Below are positions 1 through 10,815 of a stretch of 64,000 nt of DNA, piece by piece. Numbering within the stretch: the stretch's first letter is position 1; each line of letters opens with the position of its first letter. The translations under genes and the position numbers were made by a program. Below the pieces are notes generated by a model. It had not been told where the DNA came from. It made no database searches and saw only the letters and a program-made list of their open reading frames with translations. This DNA comes from Streptacidiphilus fuscans (GTDB lineage: Bacteria; Actinomycetota; Actinomycetes; Streptomycetales; Streptomycetaceae). The stretch covers positions 586,474 to 650,473 of the forward strand of contig NZ_JADPRT010000003.1 of the NCBI RefSeq assembly GCF_015690355.1. The letters run 5' to 3'.

Positions 1-37
1 GTTGCCAGACGGCCGGGCGGGCGGGCTTGTCCGACAT
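1..37 (-). CDS. 5' end of an unidentified gene (partial)
   Basis: Only the first 12 codons (MSDKPARPAVWQ) lie in the window, and the rest is beyond base 1. The call rests on an ATG at 37 (minus strand) with a strong GGAGGAGG ribosome site at 46-53, spaced 8 bases away. It is transcribed divergently from the LURP-one-related gene. Too little is visible to name a function. The palindrome at 159-177 between the two genes could be its operator. Confidence 0.55.
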   Translation of the reverse strand, partial: MSDKPARPAVWQ

Positions 38-158
38 CAGGTTGTCCTCCTCCGCGCCATCATGACCCCTGTCCCCACAACCATGACTCCGTCTCCCCGC
101 CGCCATGGCTCGGTCTGCGCGCCGTCATGGCTCTGTGTGGTCGCCTTGCATTCTATTA

Positions 159-177
159 CTGCGATCGTCGATCGCAG
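159..177. promoter_or_regulatory. Perfect 19-bp palindrome, possible operator
   Basis: CTGCGATCG and CGATCGCAG flank a single central T: 9-bp arms with no mismatch. It sits in the divergent intergenic region 38-301, about 120-140 bases from both start codons. The shape suits a dimeric repressor of GntR or TetR type. No cognate regulator can be assigned, though the truncated minus-strand gene is a candidate. The rest of 38-301 holds only short direct repeats (around 225-280) and no gene. Confidence 0.45.
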
Positions 178-301
178 ATTCATGCTGGGCGCGTCGTTTG
201 CGGACGGATGGAAGCATGGGCGCTGACGCCCGGTCGGCCGGGACGCCGGTCGGATTGCCGACCGGGACGCCGATCTGAGTACCAGTGAGGGGAAACGCAC
301 C

Positions 302-802
302 ATGAAGTTCCTGATGCGCGAGCGGATCTTCGGCTTCGGCGACGACCACTGGATCACCACCGAGCACGGCGAGAAGGCCTTCCTCGTCGACGGGAAGGCG
401 CTCCGCGTCCGCGAGACCTTCGAGCTGAAGGACCATCACACGGGTGAGGTGGTGGCCGTGATCAAGAAGAAGCTGCTCTCGGTCCGCGACGCCATGGTCG
501 TCGAGCAGCACCACGGCGGGCACCTCGCCACGGTGAAGAAGAAGCTGATCACCGTCTTCCACGACAAGTACCTCGCCGAGCTGGACGGCTCGGTCGGCGG
601 CGGCGAGATCGAGATCGTCGGCAACTTCACCGACCACGAGTTCCACCTGGAGCGGGACGGCCGCCGGATCGCGGTCGTCAGCAAGAGCTGGTTCAGCGTT
701 CGCGACCACTACGCGATCGACGTCGCCGACGGCGAGGACGTCCCGCTGCTGCTCAGCATCGCGGTCTGCGTCGAGCACCTGGACGCCGAGGAGCACCACT
801 GA
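302..802 (+). CDS. LURP-one-related (LOR/tubby-like) family protein
   Basis: A 166-residue cytoplasmic protein with the alternating pattern of the LURP-one-related/scramblase-like fold. This is a 12-stranded barrel around a central helix. Repeated strand motifs of the kind 'VIKKKLLSVRDAMVV' and 'TVKKKLITVFHDKY' cover the whole length. There is no signal peptide or membrane anchor apart from the buried C-terminal helix (about 145-160) typical of the fold. AGGGGA at 288-293 is spaced 8 bases from the ATG. The bacterial function of the family is not established, so membrane or phospholipid binding is only inferred. It appears monocistronic. Confidence 0.85.
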   Translation: MKFLMRERIFGFGDDHWITTEHGEKAFLVDGKALRVRETFELKDHHTGEVVAVIKKKLLSVRDAMVVEQHHGGHLATVKKKLITVFHDKYLAELDGSVGGGEIEIVGNFTDHEFHLERDGRRIAVVSKSWFSVRDHYAIDVADGEDVPLLLSIAVCVEHLDAEEHH

Positions 803-861
803 AGGCGGCATCGTCCCAGCGGAGACAACTGGCAGCAGCTGACAGCATCGCCTTCCATAAC

Positions 862-899
862 CTTGAGTGGAATAGACTCAACTTATGTCATGCTTGAGT
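862..899 (+). promoter_or_regulatory. HAIR element (HspR operator) of clpB
   Basis: CTTGAGT at 862-868 and ACTCAAC at 876-882 are separated by 7 bases. This matches the HspR-associated inverted repeat CTTGAGT-N7-ACTCAAG with one mismatch. A third half-site, CTTGAGT, follows at 893-899. In Streptomyces, HspR represses the dnaK operon, clpB and lon through such sites, so heat-shock control of clpB is expected here. The third half-site is extra to the consensus. Confidence 0.88.
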
Positions 900-941
900 G
901 AGCAGACATGAGGTGAAGGCTCGGAGGAGGACCGAACACAC

Positions 942-3539
<2,598 letters not shown>

Positions 3540-3569
3540 CGTCCCCGCCTGTCGTCCCCGACCGACGAC

Positions 3570-3602
3570 GAGGGCCCGCACACATCCTGTGTGCGGGCCC
3601 TC
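3570..3602. terminator. Bidirectional terminator between clpB and the FG-GAP gene
   Basis: A 15-bp perfect stem (3570-3584 with 3588-3602) and a 3-base loop TCC lie between two convergent genes. There is no U-tract, as is usual for streptomycete terminators. Confidence 0.85.
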
Positions 3603-3643
3603 TGGCATCAGCCCGTCAGCGCTGCTGGATCAGCGCTGGTGGA

Positions 3644-6445
3644 TCAGAACAGACCCCAGTAGCCGCCGAAGCCGGTGCCGATCTCCTTGCGCGCCGCGAA
3701 CGTGCCATGGCCGGTGCCGTCGTAGAACCACAGGACGCCCTTGGTGTCCCGCGCCAGCAGGTCGTAGGTGCCGTTCTGGTCCCAGTCGCCGATGGAGACC
3801 ACGGCGTTGTACGAGCCGAAGCCGGAGCCGAGGTACACCGCCGATTTCAGGCCGCCGTGCCCGTTGCCGTCGTAGCGCCACATCCGCCCGTAGCGGTCGA
3901 TTCCGAGCAGGCTGCCGCTTCCCGAGCCCGTGAGGTCACCGGCGCCGATCAGGTGGGTGAACATGTTCCATCCGGTTCCGAGGCGCACCCTCGGACGGAA
4001 CTTGCCGCCGCCCGAGCCCGCAAAGAACCAGAGCGTCCCGCTCGCGTCCCGCGCCACCAGGTCGTCGTGGCCGTCGCCGTTCAGGTCGCCGGGGGAGGTG
4101 ATGCTGGTGTACTGGCCCCAGCCGGTGCCGACAAGCGTGGCTGCGTCCTTCTCCGGGCAGTCCACCGTGGACTGGATCTCCGAGTAGAGGTACAGGCCTC
4201 CCTGCGCCCCGACAGCGAGGAGGTCGTTGCCCCAGTTGGCCGTCTGATGGGTGATCGGGATGATCGTCCGGTACGGCAGGTCAGCGTTCGTCCGCCCGGG
4301 GATCCCGCAGAAGGCGGTCTTCTCGCGGTACATCCGGCCGTTGTACGTGGTCCACCACACGCTGCCGCCCGACGAGTTGGCCATCGCCAGCAGGTCGGGG
4401 CCGGCACCGTCGTTGTACACGTGCCTGTCGACGGTCGCGTCGTAGACGGTGACCGGGAGCGTCCCCACGGGTTGGTAGGTGGAACTCCCGAGCGGCAGCA
4501 CACTCACCGACCACGTGTACGCGCCGTTGTAGGCGATCTGACCGTTCGACAGGCGGCCGTTCCAGGTGCCGGTGAACGACGTGTGCGCCCCTCCGCCGCT
4601 GAGGCGGGCGACAGTCTGGCCGGTGGCCTTCCGCACCAGCGAGGCCTGCCAGCCCCCGATCGGCTCCGAGAGGGCGCCGTCCAGCGTCAGCGCGGCTTGG
4701 GTGCTTCCGGAGGAGCCGGTGAGCGACACGGTCACCGGGCTGTGCGGGATCCCCGGATCGACCACGTGGATCGTGCGGTCGGACGCTCCTTCGTAGGCGA
4801 GGTAGCCGGTGGTCGGGTCGACGGTCCAGCTGGCGCCCGGGGCGGGGGTGCCGTACGCGAGCCGCGCCGTGCCGACGACGACCGGCGCTGCGGCCGTTCC
4901 GGTGTGGAAGTCCGTGAGCAGCAGGTTGCCGGTGCTCGGATCCTGGTTCAGCAGGTAGCCGTCGCCGACCCGGGAGAGGCCGGGAGCGCCGGACGGCAGC
5001 GGGATGCTGTGCCCGGTGTTCAGGTCGTAGACCCCGGACGCGGCGTTCGTGCCGCAATCCCAGTAGAGCCAGTGCTGTGCGAGCTGGAAGTCCGCGGGGA
5101 CGCAGTCGCCGCCGGTGTTGATCGTCCGGAGGGTGTGGCCGAAACGGTCGACCTGGACCAGCGATCCGGCGGGCAGCCCGGACGTGGCGGAGGGCACCTC
5201 CCAGTTCGGGGCCAGGGAGGCGGGAGCGGTGACGAAGGCACTGCCTGGGCCGGGCGTCACGGGGACGTTCGTGGTGGAGTAGTACGACTGCCAGTCGCGG
5301 CTGTAGCCGAGCACGCCGCTCTGCATCCACATCACCGAGATGTGCGACTGGGGGATCGCGGGAGCGTAGACCTGACTGCTCGTCAGGCTGCCGTCGGCAG
5401 CCTGGGTCCAGCGACGCACGACGTAGTGGTTCTGGGTCGGGTCGTTCGGCGCGGGGTCGGTCGTCAGCAGCGAGACAGAGTCGCCGTACGACCAGGCACC
5501 GGCGTGGCTGTCCAGCACGACCGGTGCCCCGCCGTTGAGCGGGACGTCCGTCAGCTGCTGGTAGTTGAGGTAGACCAGGTGGTCGCCCACCGCCCGGAAG
5601 TTCACGATGTACGGGAACACCGCACTCGGGCTCTGCGGGACGACGGTGGCACCCGAGAGCACTTGGTCAGCGGGGTAGACGTAGGCCTTCATCCCGGTGG
5701 ACTTGGGAGCCGGGTTCGGCGCGAGGACGATGACGTCGTTGCCGACGATCTCGACGGCGGTGTTCCACCCGTTCGCAGCCGAGCGGAGCTCGTGGTACGT
5801 GGCCGTGGCCCAGTCCATCACGCCCCAATGCGTGATGCCGTCGGGCGTGACGAAGCCGCTGACGATCCCGGCGGGGCCGCCGTACATGTACACGGCGGTC
5901 GTACCCGTCGGCAGCACCGGCAGCGGGATCGCTGTCGCGGTGCCGTTCGCGTCGAACGAGTACAGGTTGTAGGCCCCGGTGGCAGGCGTCAGGGTCAACA
6001 CCTCGGATCCGTGCACCGAGACGGGTGCGGTGCCAGCGGGGAGCGTCCACGAGGTCCAGGGCCCCGTGACGGGGTTGCCCACGTGCACCGCCGTGCCGTC
6101 CCAGACCGCGACCTGGTCGCCGTCCACCGGGAAGACGTCGTCCTGACTCGCCGGAGTCGGCATCCCCGTCACCGGAGTCACCGCCCCGGAGGCGTAGTCC
6201 AGCCAGCTGTAGCCGGACTGCCCGGACACGGAGAAAAGCGTGCCGGTCGCTCCGGCCGCGAATCCCTGCGTGCCGACGGACGGCGCGCCGTCCACAGGTG
6301 CGATGTCCATCAGGTCCTTGACCGTCGCCGACGGTGGAGGCGCACTGTCCGCCGACGCGCTGACGGTCCCCGACAACGACGTCGCCGTCGTCAGCGCCGC
6401 CACAGCGATCGCGAGGCTCAAACGCCGTCTTCCGGGCATACGCAT
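3644..6445 (-). CDS. Secreted FG-GAP/VCBS-repeat protein
   Basis: About 933 residues. The start chosen is the ATG at 6445, just before the signal peptide (MRMPGRRR followed by a hydrophobic AVAALTTATSLSG stretch and an ASA cleavage region) and behind a G-rich Shine-Dalgarno. A longer reading frame starts at 6526 but adds only 27 unlikely residues. Most of the chain is beta-rich, probably a propeller. The last ~150 residues carry three FG-GAP/VCBS units with calcium-loop motifs such as DLNGDGHDDLVARD and DWDQNGTYDLLARD. It is likely extracellular. No catalytic motif is seen, so a binding or structural role is only inferred. Confidence 0.85.
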   Translation of the reverse strand: MRMPGRRRLSLAIAVAALTTATSLSGTVSASADSAPPPSATVKDLMDIAPVDGAPSVGTQGFAAGATGTLFSVSGQSGYSWLDYASGAVTPVTGMPTPASQDDVFPVDGDQVAVWDGTAVHVGNPVTGPWTSWTLPAGTAPVSVHGSEVLTLTPATGAYNLYSFDANGTATAIPLPVLPTGTTAVYMYGGPAGIVSGFVTPDGITHWGVMDWATATYHELRSAANGWNTAVEIVGNDVIVLAPNPAPKSTGMKAYVYPADQVLSGATVVPQSPSAVFPYIVNFRAVGDHLVYLNYQQLTDVPLNGGAPVVLDSHAGAWSYGDSVSLLTTDPAPNDPTQNHYVVRRWTQAADGSLTSSQVYAPAIPQSHISVMWMQSGVLGYSRDWQSYYSTTNVPVTPGPGSAFVTAPASLAPNWEVPSATSGLPAGSLVQVDRFGHTLRTINTGGDCVPADFQLAQHWLYWDCGTNAASGVYDLNTGHSIPLPSGAPGLSRVGDGYLLNQDPSTGNLLLTDFHTGTAAAPVVVGTARLAYGTPAPGASWTVDPTTGYLAYEGASDRTIHVVDPGIPHSPVTVSLTGSSGSTQAALTLDGALSEPIGGWQASLVRKATGQTVARLSGGGAHTSFTGTWNGRLSNGQIAYNGAYTWSVSVLPLGSSTYQPVGTLPVTVYDATVDRHVYNDGAGPDLLAMANSSGGSVWWTTYNGRMYREKTAFCGIPGRTNADLPYRTIIPITHQTANWGNDLLAVGAQGGLYLYSEIQSTVDCPEKDAATLVGTGWGQYTSITSPGDLNGDGHDDLVARDASGTLWFFAGSGGGKFRPRVRLGTGWNMFTHLIGAGDLTGSGSGSLLGIDRYGRMWRYDGNGHGGLKSAVYLGSGFGSYNAVVSIGDWDQNGTYDLLARDTKGVLWFYDGTGHGTFAARKEIGTGFGGYWGLF

Positions 6446-6630
6446 AAAGATCCCCACCCTCCCCTGCTCCGGCGGGTTCTCCCTGTGTCCGCGCACGGAG
6501 CAACGGGAGCATAGCGGCAGCGTCAACCCCGTTCCGGCCCCTTCCGAGGGGGTGGTGACACTGGGCGATGCACCCCTGGGTGAGGCAGGATGAAGACCGG
6601 CAAGCCGTAATCCCGAAGGGAACCTCTCTC

Positions 6631-7191
6631 GTGAGCATCGACCCGTCCGCCATCCCCAACTTCGGCGGGCCGAACCCGCAGCCGCAGCCGCAGCAGGGGC
6701 CGCCGCCGGTCGTCGTCCCCGACGCCGAGCTGGTCAAGCAGCTGCTGAACCAGATGGAGCTCAAGCACGGCGTGGACGGCGAGGGCGACGTCGTCGCCCC
6801 CTGGGAGGAGTTCCAGGTCTACTTCATGTTCCGCGGCGAGCAGAAGGAGCTCTTCGCGGTCCGTGCGTTCTACAACCACGCCCACGACCTCGGCGCCAAG
6901 CCGGAGCTGCTGGAGGCGCTGGACGAGTGGAACCGCGAGACGCTGTGGCCGAAGGTCTACACGGCCACCCAGGACGACGGTGTGCTCCGCGTGGTCGGCG
7001 AGGCGCAGATGATCGTCGGCATGGGCGTGAACATCAACTACTTCGCGGCCATGGTCGTCAACTGGGTCCAGGCCTCGGTCACCTTCAACCAGTGGATCAG
7101 CGAGCGCCTGGGTCTGGTCAAGGAGGTCGACGGGGACGGCGCCGACGGTGACCAGCCCGGCGATGACGATGGAAACAGCACCGAGTCCTAA
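6631..7191 (+). CDS. YbjN domain-containing protein
   Basis: A 186-residue cytoplasmic protein. A Pro/Gln-rich N-terminus (residues 8-35) is followed by a YbjN domain (about 40-165), recognised by the pattern 'FQVYFMFRGEQKELFAVRAF' and 'WNRETLWPKVY'. The C-terminus is acidic. GTG 6631 is preferred over an upstream ATG at 6568 because AAGGG lies about 10 bases ahead of it. YbjN proteins are linked to stress and sensory regulation, or act as type III-chaperone-like adaptors. The precise role here is unknown. Confidence 0.85.
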   Translation: MSIDPSAIPNFGGPNPQPQPQQGPPPVVVPDAELVKQLLNQMELKHGVDGEGDVVAPWEEFQVYFMFRGEQKELFAVRAFYNHAHDLGAKPELLEALDEWNRETLWPKVYTATQDDGVLRVVGEAQMIVGMGVNINYFAAMVVNWVQASVTFNQWISERLGLVKEVDGDGADGDQPGDDDGNSTES

Positions 7192-7298
7192 TCTTGACCT
7201 TTGCTTTACATGCTGCCTGCAACCGCTTGCGTAGGGTTCGAAGTCTGTAGACGTGTCGGGACGTCTGGTGACGATGTGGCGTGAGCGGAGCAGGTGGC

Positions 7299-8315
7299 GT
7301 GGGACGCGTGGGGCGGATCAAGAACACCATAGGGATGGCGCTGCTGGCCGGCGCTGTGCTGGCCGGGGCGAGCGGCTGCGGGGGCAACGCCTCCGCCGCG
7401 GCGTCCAAGGGGACGTCGGCCTCGCCGGTGGCCGGCGCGAGTGCGAGTGCGAGCCAGCCGGCCAAGCCGACTGCCAGCCCCTCGCCGACGCATCCGGCCG
7501 GTCCGCCGCTCGAACTGGATTCCATATCCCCGGTGGACGGGGCCCAGGTCGGCGTCGCGATGCCGATATCCGTGGTCTTCTCCAATCCGGTCGCCAGCTC
7601 CGCCCGCAAGGCCGTCGAGCAGGCGCTGAAGGTGACCTCGTCGACGCCGGTCGTCGGCGCCTGGCACTGGTACAGCGACACCCGCGTGGACTTCCGGCCG
7701 CAGAGCTACTGGCCGTCGGGCACCAAGGTCTCGATCAACGCCAATCTCGACAACGTCGGTGACGGCAACGGTCGTTGGGGCACCCACAACTACCACCACA
7801 GCTTCACCATCGGCCCGGACACCGAGACCCAGGTCAGCGTTCCCGGCCACTCGATGAAGGTCTACCGCAACGGTCAGCTGGTGAAGACCATGCCGATCGA
7901 CGCGGGCAGCCCGGACTTCCCGTCCTGGGACGGCACCATGGCCGTGATCGACAAGCAGCCCGAGGTCCGGATGACCTCCTGCAGCGTCGGCATCACGTGC
8001 GACAAGAGCAACCCGAACTTCTACGACCTGACGCTGCCCTGGGACGTCCACCTGACGTTCTCCGGCACCTACGTCCACTACTCGACGGGCGACCCGTACC
8101 CGGGCCACAGCTACGGCTCGCACGGCTGCGTCCACCTGTCGCTGAGCGACGCCGAGTGGTACTACAACTACGTCGAGGTCGGCGACCCGGTCACCATCTC
8201 CGGCTCCCCGCGCGGCAAGGCCGCCGGCGACAACGGCTACGCGGCGTTCAACCTCAGCTGGAGCGACTGGCTGTCGGGCAGCGCGGCCGGTCAGGTCACC
8301 ACGACCACGAGCTGA
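7299..8315 (+). CDS. L,D-transpeptidase lipoprotein (YkuD)
   Basis: A lipoprotein of about 338 residues that makes 3-3 peptidoglycan cross-links outside the membrane. The N-terminus is basic, then hydrophobic, with a lipobox ASGC. A Ser/Pro/Ala linker, an Ig-like actinobacterial Ldt domain (about 75-175) and the YkuD domain follow. The catalytic motif SHGCVHLS places the nucleophile Cys at about 277, with the upstream His in GTYVHYSTGD. Start GTG 7299 has GGAG at 7287-7290, 8 bases ahead. GTG 7281 is an alternative that adds six residues. Confidence 0.92.
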   Translation: MGRVGRIKNTIGMALLAGAVLAGASGCGGNASAAASKGTSASPVAGASASASQPAKPTASPSPTHPAGPPLELDSISPVDGAQVGVAMPISVVFSNPVASSARKAVEQALKVTSSTPVVGAWHWYSDTRVDFRPQSYWPSGTKVSINANLDNVGDGNGRWGTHNYHHSFTIGPDTETQVSVPGHSMKVYRNGQLVKTMPIDAGSPDFPSWDGTMAVIDKQPEVRMTSCSVGITCDKSNPNFYDLTLPWDVHLTFSGTYVHYSTGDPYPGHSYGSHGCVHLSLSDAEWYYNYVEVGDPVTISGSPRGKAAGDNGYAAFNLSWSDWLSGSAAGQVTTTTS

Positions 8316-8357
8316 ACACGAGAACAGCTGAACAGCTGAGGGTTGATCCACGGAGAC

Positions 8358-8382
8358 GGCCGGTGCGCTTGACGCACCGGCC
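8358..8382. terminator. Terminator after the L,D-transpeptidase gene
   Basis: A 10-bp perfect stem (GGCCGGTGCG at 8358-8367 with CGCACCGGCC at 8373-8382) and a 5-base loop, 43 bases after the stop codon. Confidence 0.8.
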
Positions 8383-8421
8383 CTACAACAGCTTAACTGT
8401 TGGGGTTTGATCCCGGTCCCC

Positions 8422-8445
8422 GGCGGGGGGGTTTCCCCCCCCGCC
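8422..8445. terminator. G-tract hairpin between convergent genes
   Basis: GGCGGGGGGG at 8422-8431 pairs with CCCCCCCGCC at 8436-8445. A T-rich run (8451-8460) follows on the plus strand. It lies directly at the 3' end of the minus-strand oxidoreductase gene. Long G/C homopolymer arms like this are also prone to sequencing error. Confidence 0.65.
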
Positions 8446-8459
8446 CGTCTCCTTTTTGT

Positions 8460-9437
8460 TCAGGGCAGCAGCACGGTCTTGCCGACGGTCTCCCGGCGTT
8501 CGATCGCCGCATGGGCGGCTGCCGCGTCCCGCAGCGGGAAGGTCTGGCCGACCAGCGTCCGGATGCGTCCGGCCGCGACGGCGGCGAGCAGGTCGCGGGT
8601 CTGGCGGAACTGGACCTCCGGGCTGCGTGCGCCGGTCGGCGGGCCCCAGTAGGCGAGGCTGGTGACGCCGCGCTGCTCGGCCTCGCCCGGCGCGATCGCC
8701 GTGCCCACGCCGCTGCTGAACCCGAAGGCGACGAACCGGCCTCCGGGACGCAGCAGTTCGAACGCCTCCCGGCCGATGGCGCCCCCAACGCCGTCGAAGA
8801 CCACGCTGACTCCCGCCTCGTGCAGCGCGGACGACCAGCCGGGCTCGGCGTAGTCCAGGACGGTGTCCGCGCCGAACTCCTCGGCCAGCGCCAACTTCCG
8901 CTCGCCGCGGGCCAGTCCGACCACCTGGCGGACGCTGGCCTGCCGGGCCAGCTGCAGCAGCAGCGTGCCGACGGCGCTCGCGGCCGACTCCACCAGCACC
9001 ACGTCGTCCGGGCCCAGCTCGGCCAGTTCGGTCAGGCCGACCGCCGTCCGCCCGGTGCCGAGCAGGGAGACGGCCGCGGCCGCGCCGAGCGACTCCGGGA
9101 TCCGATGAATGTCCTGCTCGCGCAGGAGCGCCGACTCGGCGTAGCCGCCGCCCTGTTGGGTCCGTCCGGCGACCCGTGCGCCGACCAGCGACGGATCGAC
9201 GCCCTCGCCGGTCGCCGCCACCGTCCCCGCGACCTCGTTTCCCGGCACCCAGGGCAGCACGGGCGGCGCGAGCGGCGTCCCGGCCATCAGGCCCGCCCGC
9301 ACCTGCGTCTCCACGAACTGCACCCCGGCCGCCTCGACCCGCACCAGCAGCTCGCCCGGCCCCGGGACGAGGTCCGGCACGCTCTCCAGCCGCAGTTGCT
9401 CCGGCCCGCCGTACTCCCGCACCACGCTCGCCAGCAT
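8460..9437 (-). CDS. Zinc-type alcohol dehydrogenase-like / quinone oxidoreductase (MDR family)
   Basis: A 325-residue NAD(P)H-dependent medium-chain reductase. The GroES-like N-terminal domain (about 1-125) contains VPGNEVAGTV. The Rossmann domain (about 130-260) has a variant dinucleotide motif, ESAASAVGTLLLQLA, where family members often have AAAGGVG. The zinc-ligand cysteines of true alcohol dehydrogenases are absent, pointing to the quinone-reductase (Qor) branch. The substrate is unknown. It is convergent with the L,D-transpeptidase gene and divergent from the aminotransferase gene. Confidence 0.85.
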   Translation of the reverse strand: MLASVVREYGGPEQLRLESVPDLVPGPGELLVRVEAAGVQFVETQVRAGLMAGTPLAPPVLPWVPGNEVAGTVAATGEGVDPSLVGARVAGRTQQGGGYAESALLREQDIHRIPESLGAAAAVSLLGTGRTAVGLTELAELGPDDVVLVESAASAVGTLLLQLARQASVRQVVGLARGERKLALAEEFGADTVLDYAEPGWSSALHEAGVSVVFDGVGGAIGREAFELLRPGGRFVAFGFSSGVGTAIAPGEAEQRGVTSLAYWGPPTGARSPEVQFRQTRDLLAAVAAGRIRTLVGQTFPLRDAAAAHAAIERRETVGKTVLLP

Positions 9438-9583
9438 CGCGCCGTCCCTTCGTCCCGTCGAACTTCCGTCGCTTCGGACGCTACGCGCCCAGGACGGTGA
9501 CGGCCTCGGTCGTCGGACCGATCTCGGCTGGGACCTTTCGCCGGGGCCGCCCAGCAGTCACAGGCAGGCCCTATGCTGCGCTC

Positions 9584-10753
9584 ATGAGCAACAGGCCGCT
9601 GTTGAACCGCCGTCTGGCGGGCATGGGGACGACGATCTTCGCCGAGATGTCGGCGCTGGCCACCGCGACCGGCTCGATCAACCTCGGGCAGGGCTTCCCG
9701 GACACCGACGGTCCGGAGGAGGTCCGCGAGGCGGCGGTCCGCGCGCTGCGGGAGGGCCGGGGCAACCAGTACCCGCCCGGCCCCGGCGTCCCCGAGCTGC
9801 GGCAGGCGATCGTCGAGCACCAGCAGCGGTTCTACGGCCTCGGCTACGACCCGGACACGGAGGTCCTGGTCACCGCCGGTGCCACGGAGGCGATCGCCGC
9901 CTCGCTGCTGGCCCTGCTGGAGCCGGGCGACGAGGTCATCGCCTTCGAGCCGTTCTACGACTCCTACGCGGCGTGCATCGCCATGGCCGGTGCCACCCGT
10001 GTCCCGCTCACGCTGCGCGCGCCCGACTTCCGCCCGGACCTGGACGAGCTCAGCGCGCTGATCACCCCGCGCACCCGCCTGCTGCTGCTCAACACCCCGC
10101 ACAACCCGACCGGCACCGTCCTCACCGCGGACGAGCTCTCCGCGATCGCGGCCCTCGCCGTCGAGCACGACCTGCTGGTCGTCACCGACGAGGTCTACGA
10201 GCACCTGGTCTTCGGCGCGTCCGTTCACCGCCCGATCGCCGCGCTCCCGGGCATGCGCGAGCGCACGGTCTCGATCTCCTCGGCCGGGAAGACCTTCTCC
10301 TTCACCGGCTGGAAGGTCGGCTGGGTCACCGCCGCACCGGAACTGGTCGCGGCGGTCCGCACCGCCAAGCAGTACCTGACGTACGTCTCCGCAGGCCCGT
10401 TCCAGTACGCGGTCGCCGAGGCCCTGCGGCTGCCCGACACGTACTTCGCCACCTTCCGCTCCGAGTTGGAGCGCAAGCGCGACCTGCTGGACGCGGGCCT
10501 GCGCACGGCCGGGTTCGAGGTCTACGAGCCGCAGGGCACGTACTTCATCACCACCGACGTCGCGTCGTTCGGCGAGAAGGACGCGTACGCGTTCTGCCGC
10601 GCCCTGCCGGAACGTTGCGGCGTCGTCGCGATCCCCAACTCGGTCTTCTACGACGACAAGGAGGCGGGCCGCAGCCAGGTCCGCTTCACCTTCTGCAAGC
10701 AGGACTCCGTCCTGGAGGACGCGGCGGAGCGGTTGCAGCGCCTGCGCGCCTGA
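9584..10753 (+). CDS. PLP-dependent class I/II aminotransferase (DapC-like)
   Basis: A 389-residue fold-type I aminotransferase. The PLP lysine is K236 in SISSAGKTFSFTGWK. NTPHNPTG, DEVYEH and the C-terminal Arg in SQVRFTFCK fit the family. Actinobacterial relatives are annotated as N-succinyldiaminopimelate, kynurenine or methionine aminotransferase, and the substrate cannot be chosen from sequence. ATG 9584 is the homology start. It has no clear Shine-Dalgarno, but TATGCT at 9572-9577 ends 7 bases ahead of it, suggesting a leaderless mRNA. An upstream open frame from 9176 is not the start. Confidence 0.9.
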   Translation: MSNRPLLNRRLAGMGTTIFAEMSALATATGSINLGQGFPDTDGPEEVREAAVRALREGRGNQYPPGPGVPELRQAIVEHQQRFYGLGYDPDTEVLVTAGATEAIAASLLALLEPGDEVIAFEPFYDSYAACIAMAGATRVPLTLRAPDFRPDLDELSALITPRTRLLLLNTPHNPTGTVLTADELSAIAALAVEHDLLVVTDEVYEHLVFGASVHRPIAALPGMRERTVSISSAGKTFSFTGWKVGWVTAAPELVAAVRTAKQYLTYVSAGPFQYAVAEALRLPDTYFATFRSELERKRDLLDAGLRTAGFEVYEPQGTYFITTDVASFGEKDAYAFCRALPERCGVVAIPNSVFYDDKEAGRSQVRFTFCKQDSVLEDAAERLQRLRA

Positions 10754-10764
10754 CTTTGCCCACC

Positions 10765-10806
10765 AAGGGGCGTTGCACTGCCTCAGAGCCCCGCGCCCCT
10801 GCAACT
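10765..10806. repeat. Truncated copy of the interspersed GGGGCGCGGGG palindromic repeat
   Basis: AGGGGCG (about 10766) pairs with CGCCCCT (about 10800), and TTGCA and TGCAA echo the outer arms of fuller copies at 27943, 30486, 42381 and 46313. It lies between two convergent genes and may serve as their terminator. Confidence 0.6.
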
Positions 10807-10815
10807 GGCTGTCTG

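Noticed and set aside
3707..6514. A 935-codon plus-strand frame opposite the FG-GAP gene
   Set aside because: Its composition (Arg, Gly, Val, His runs) is that of a shadow frame, while the minus-strand product has a signal peptide and recognisable repeats.
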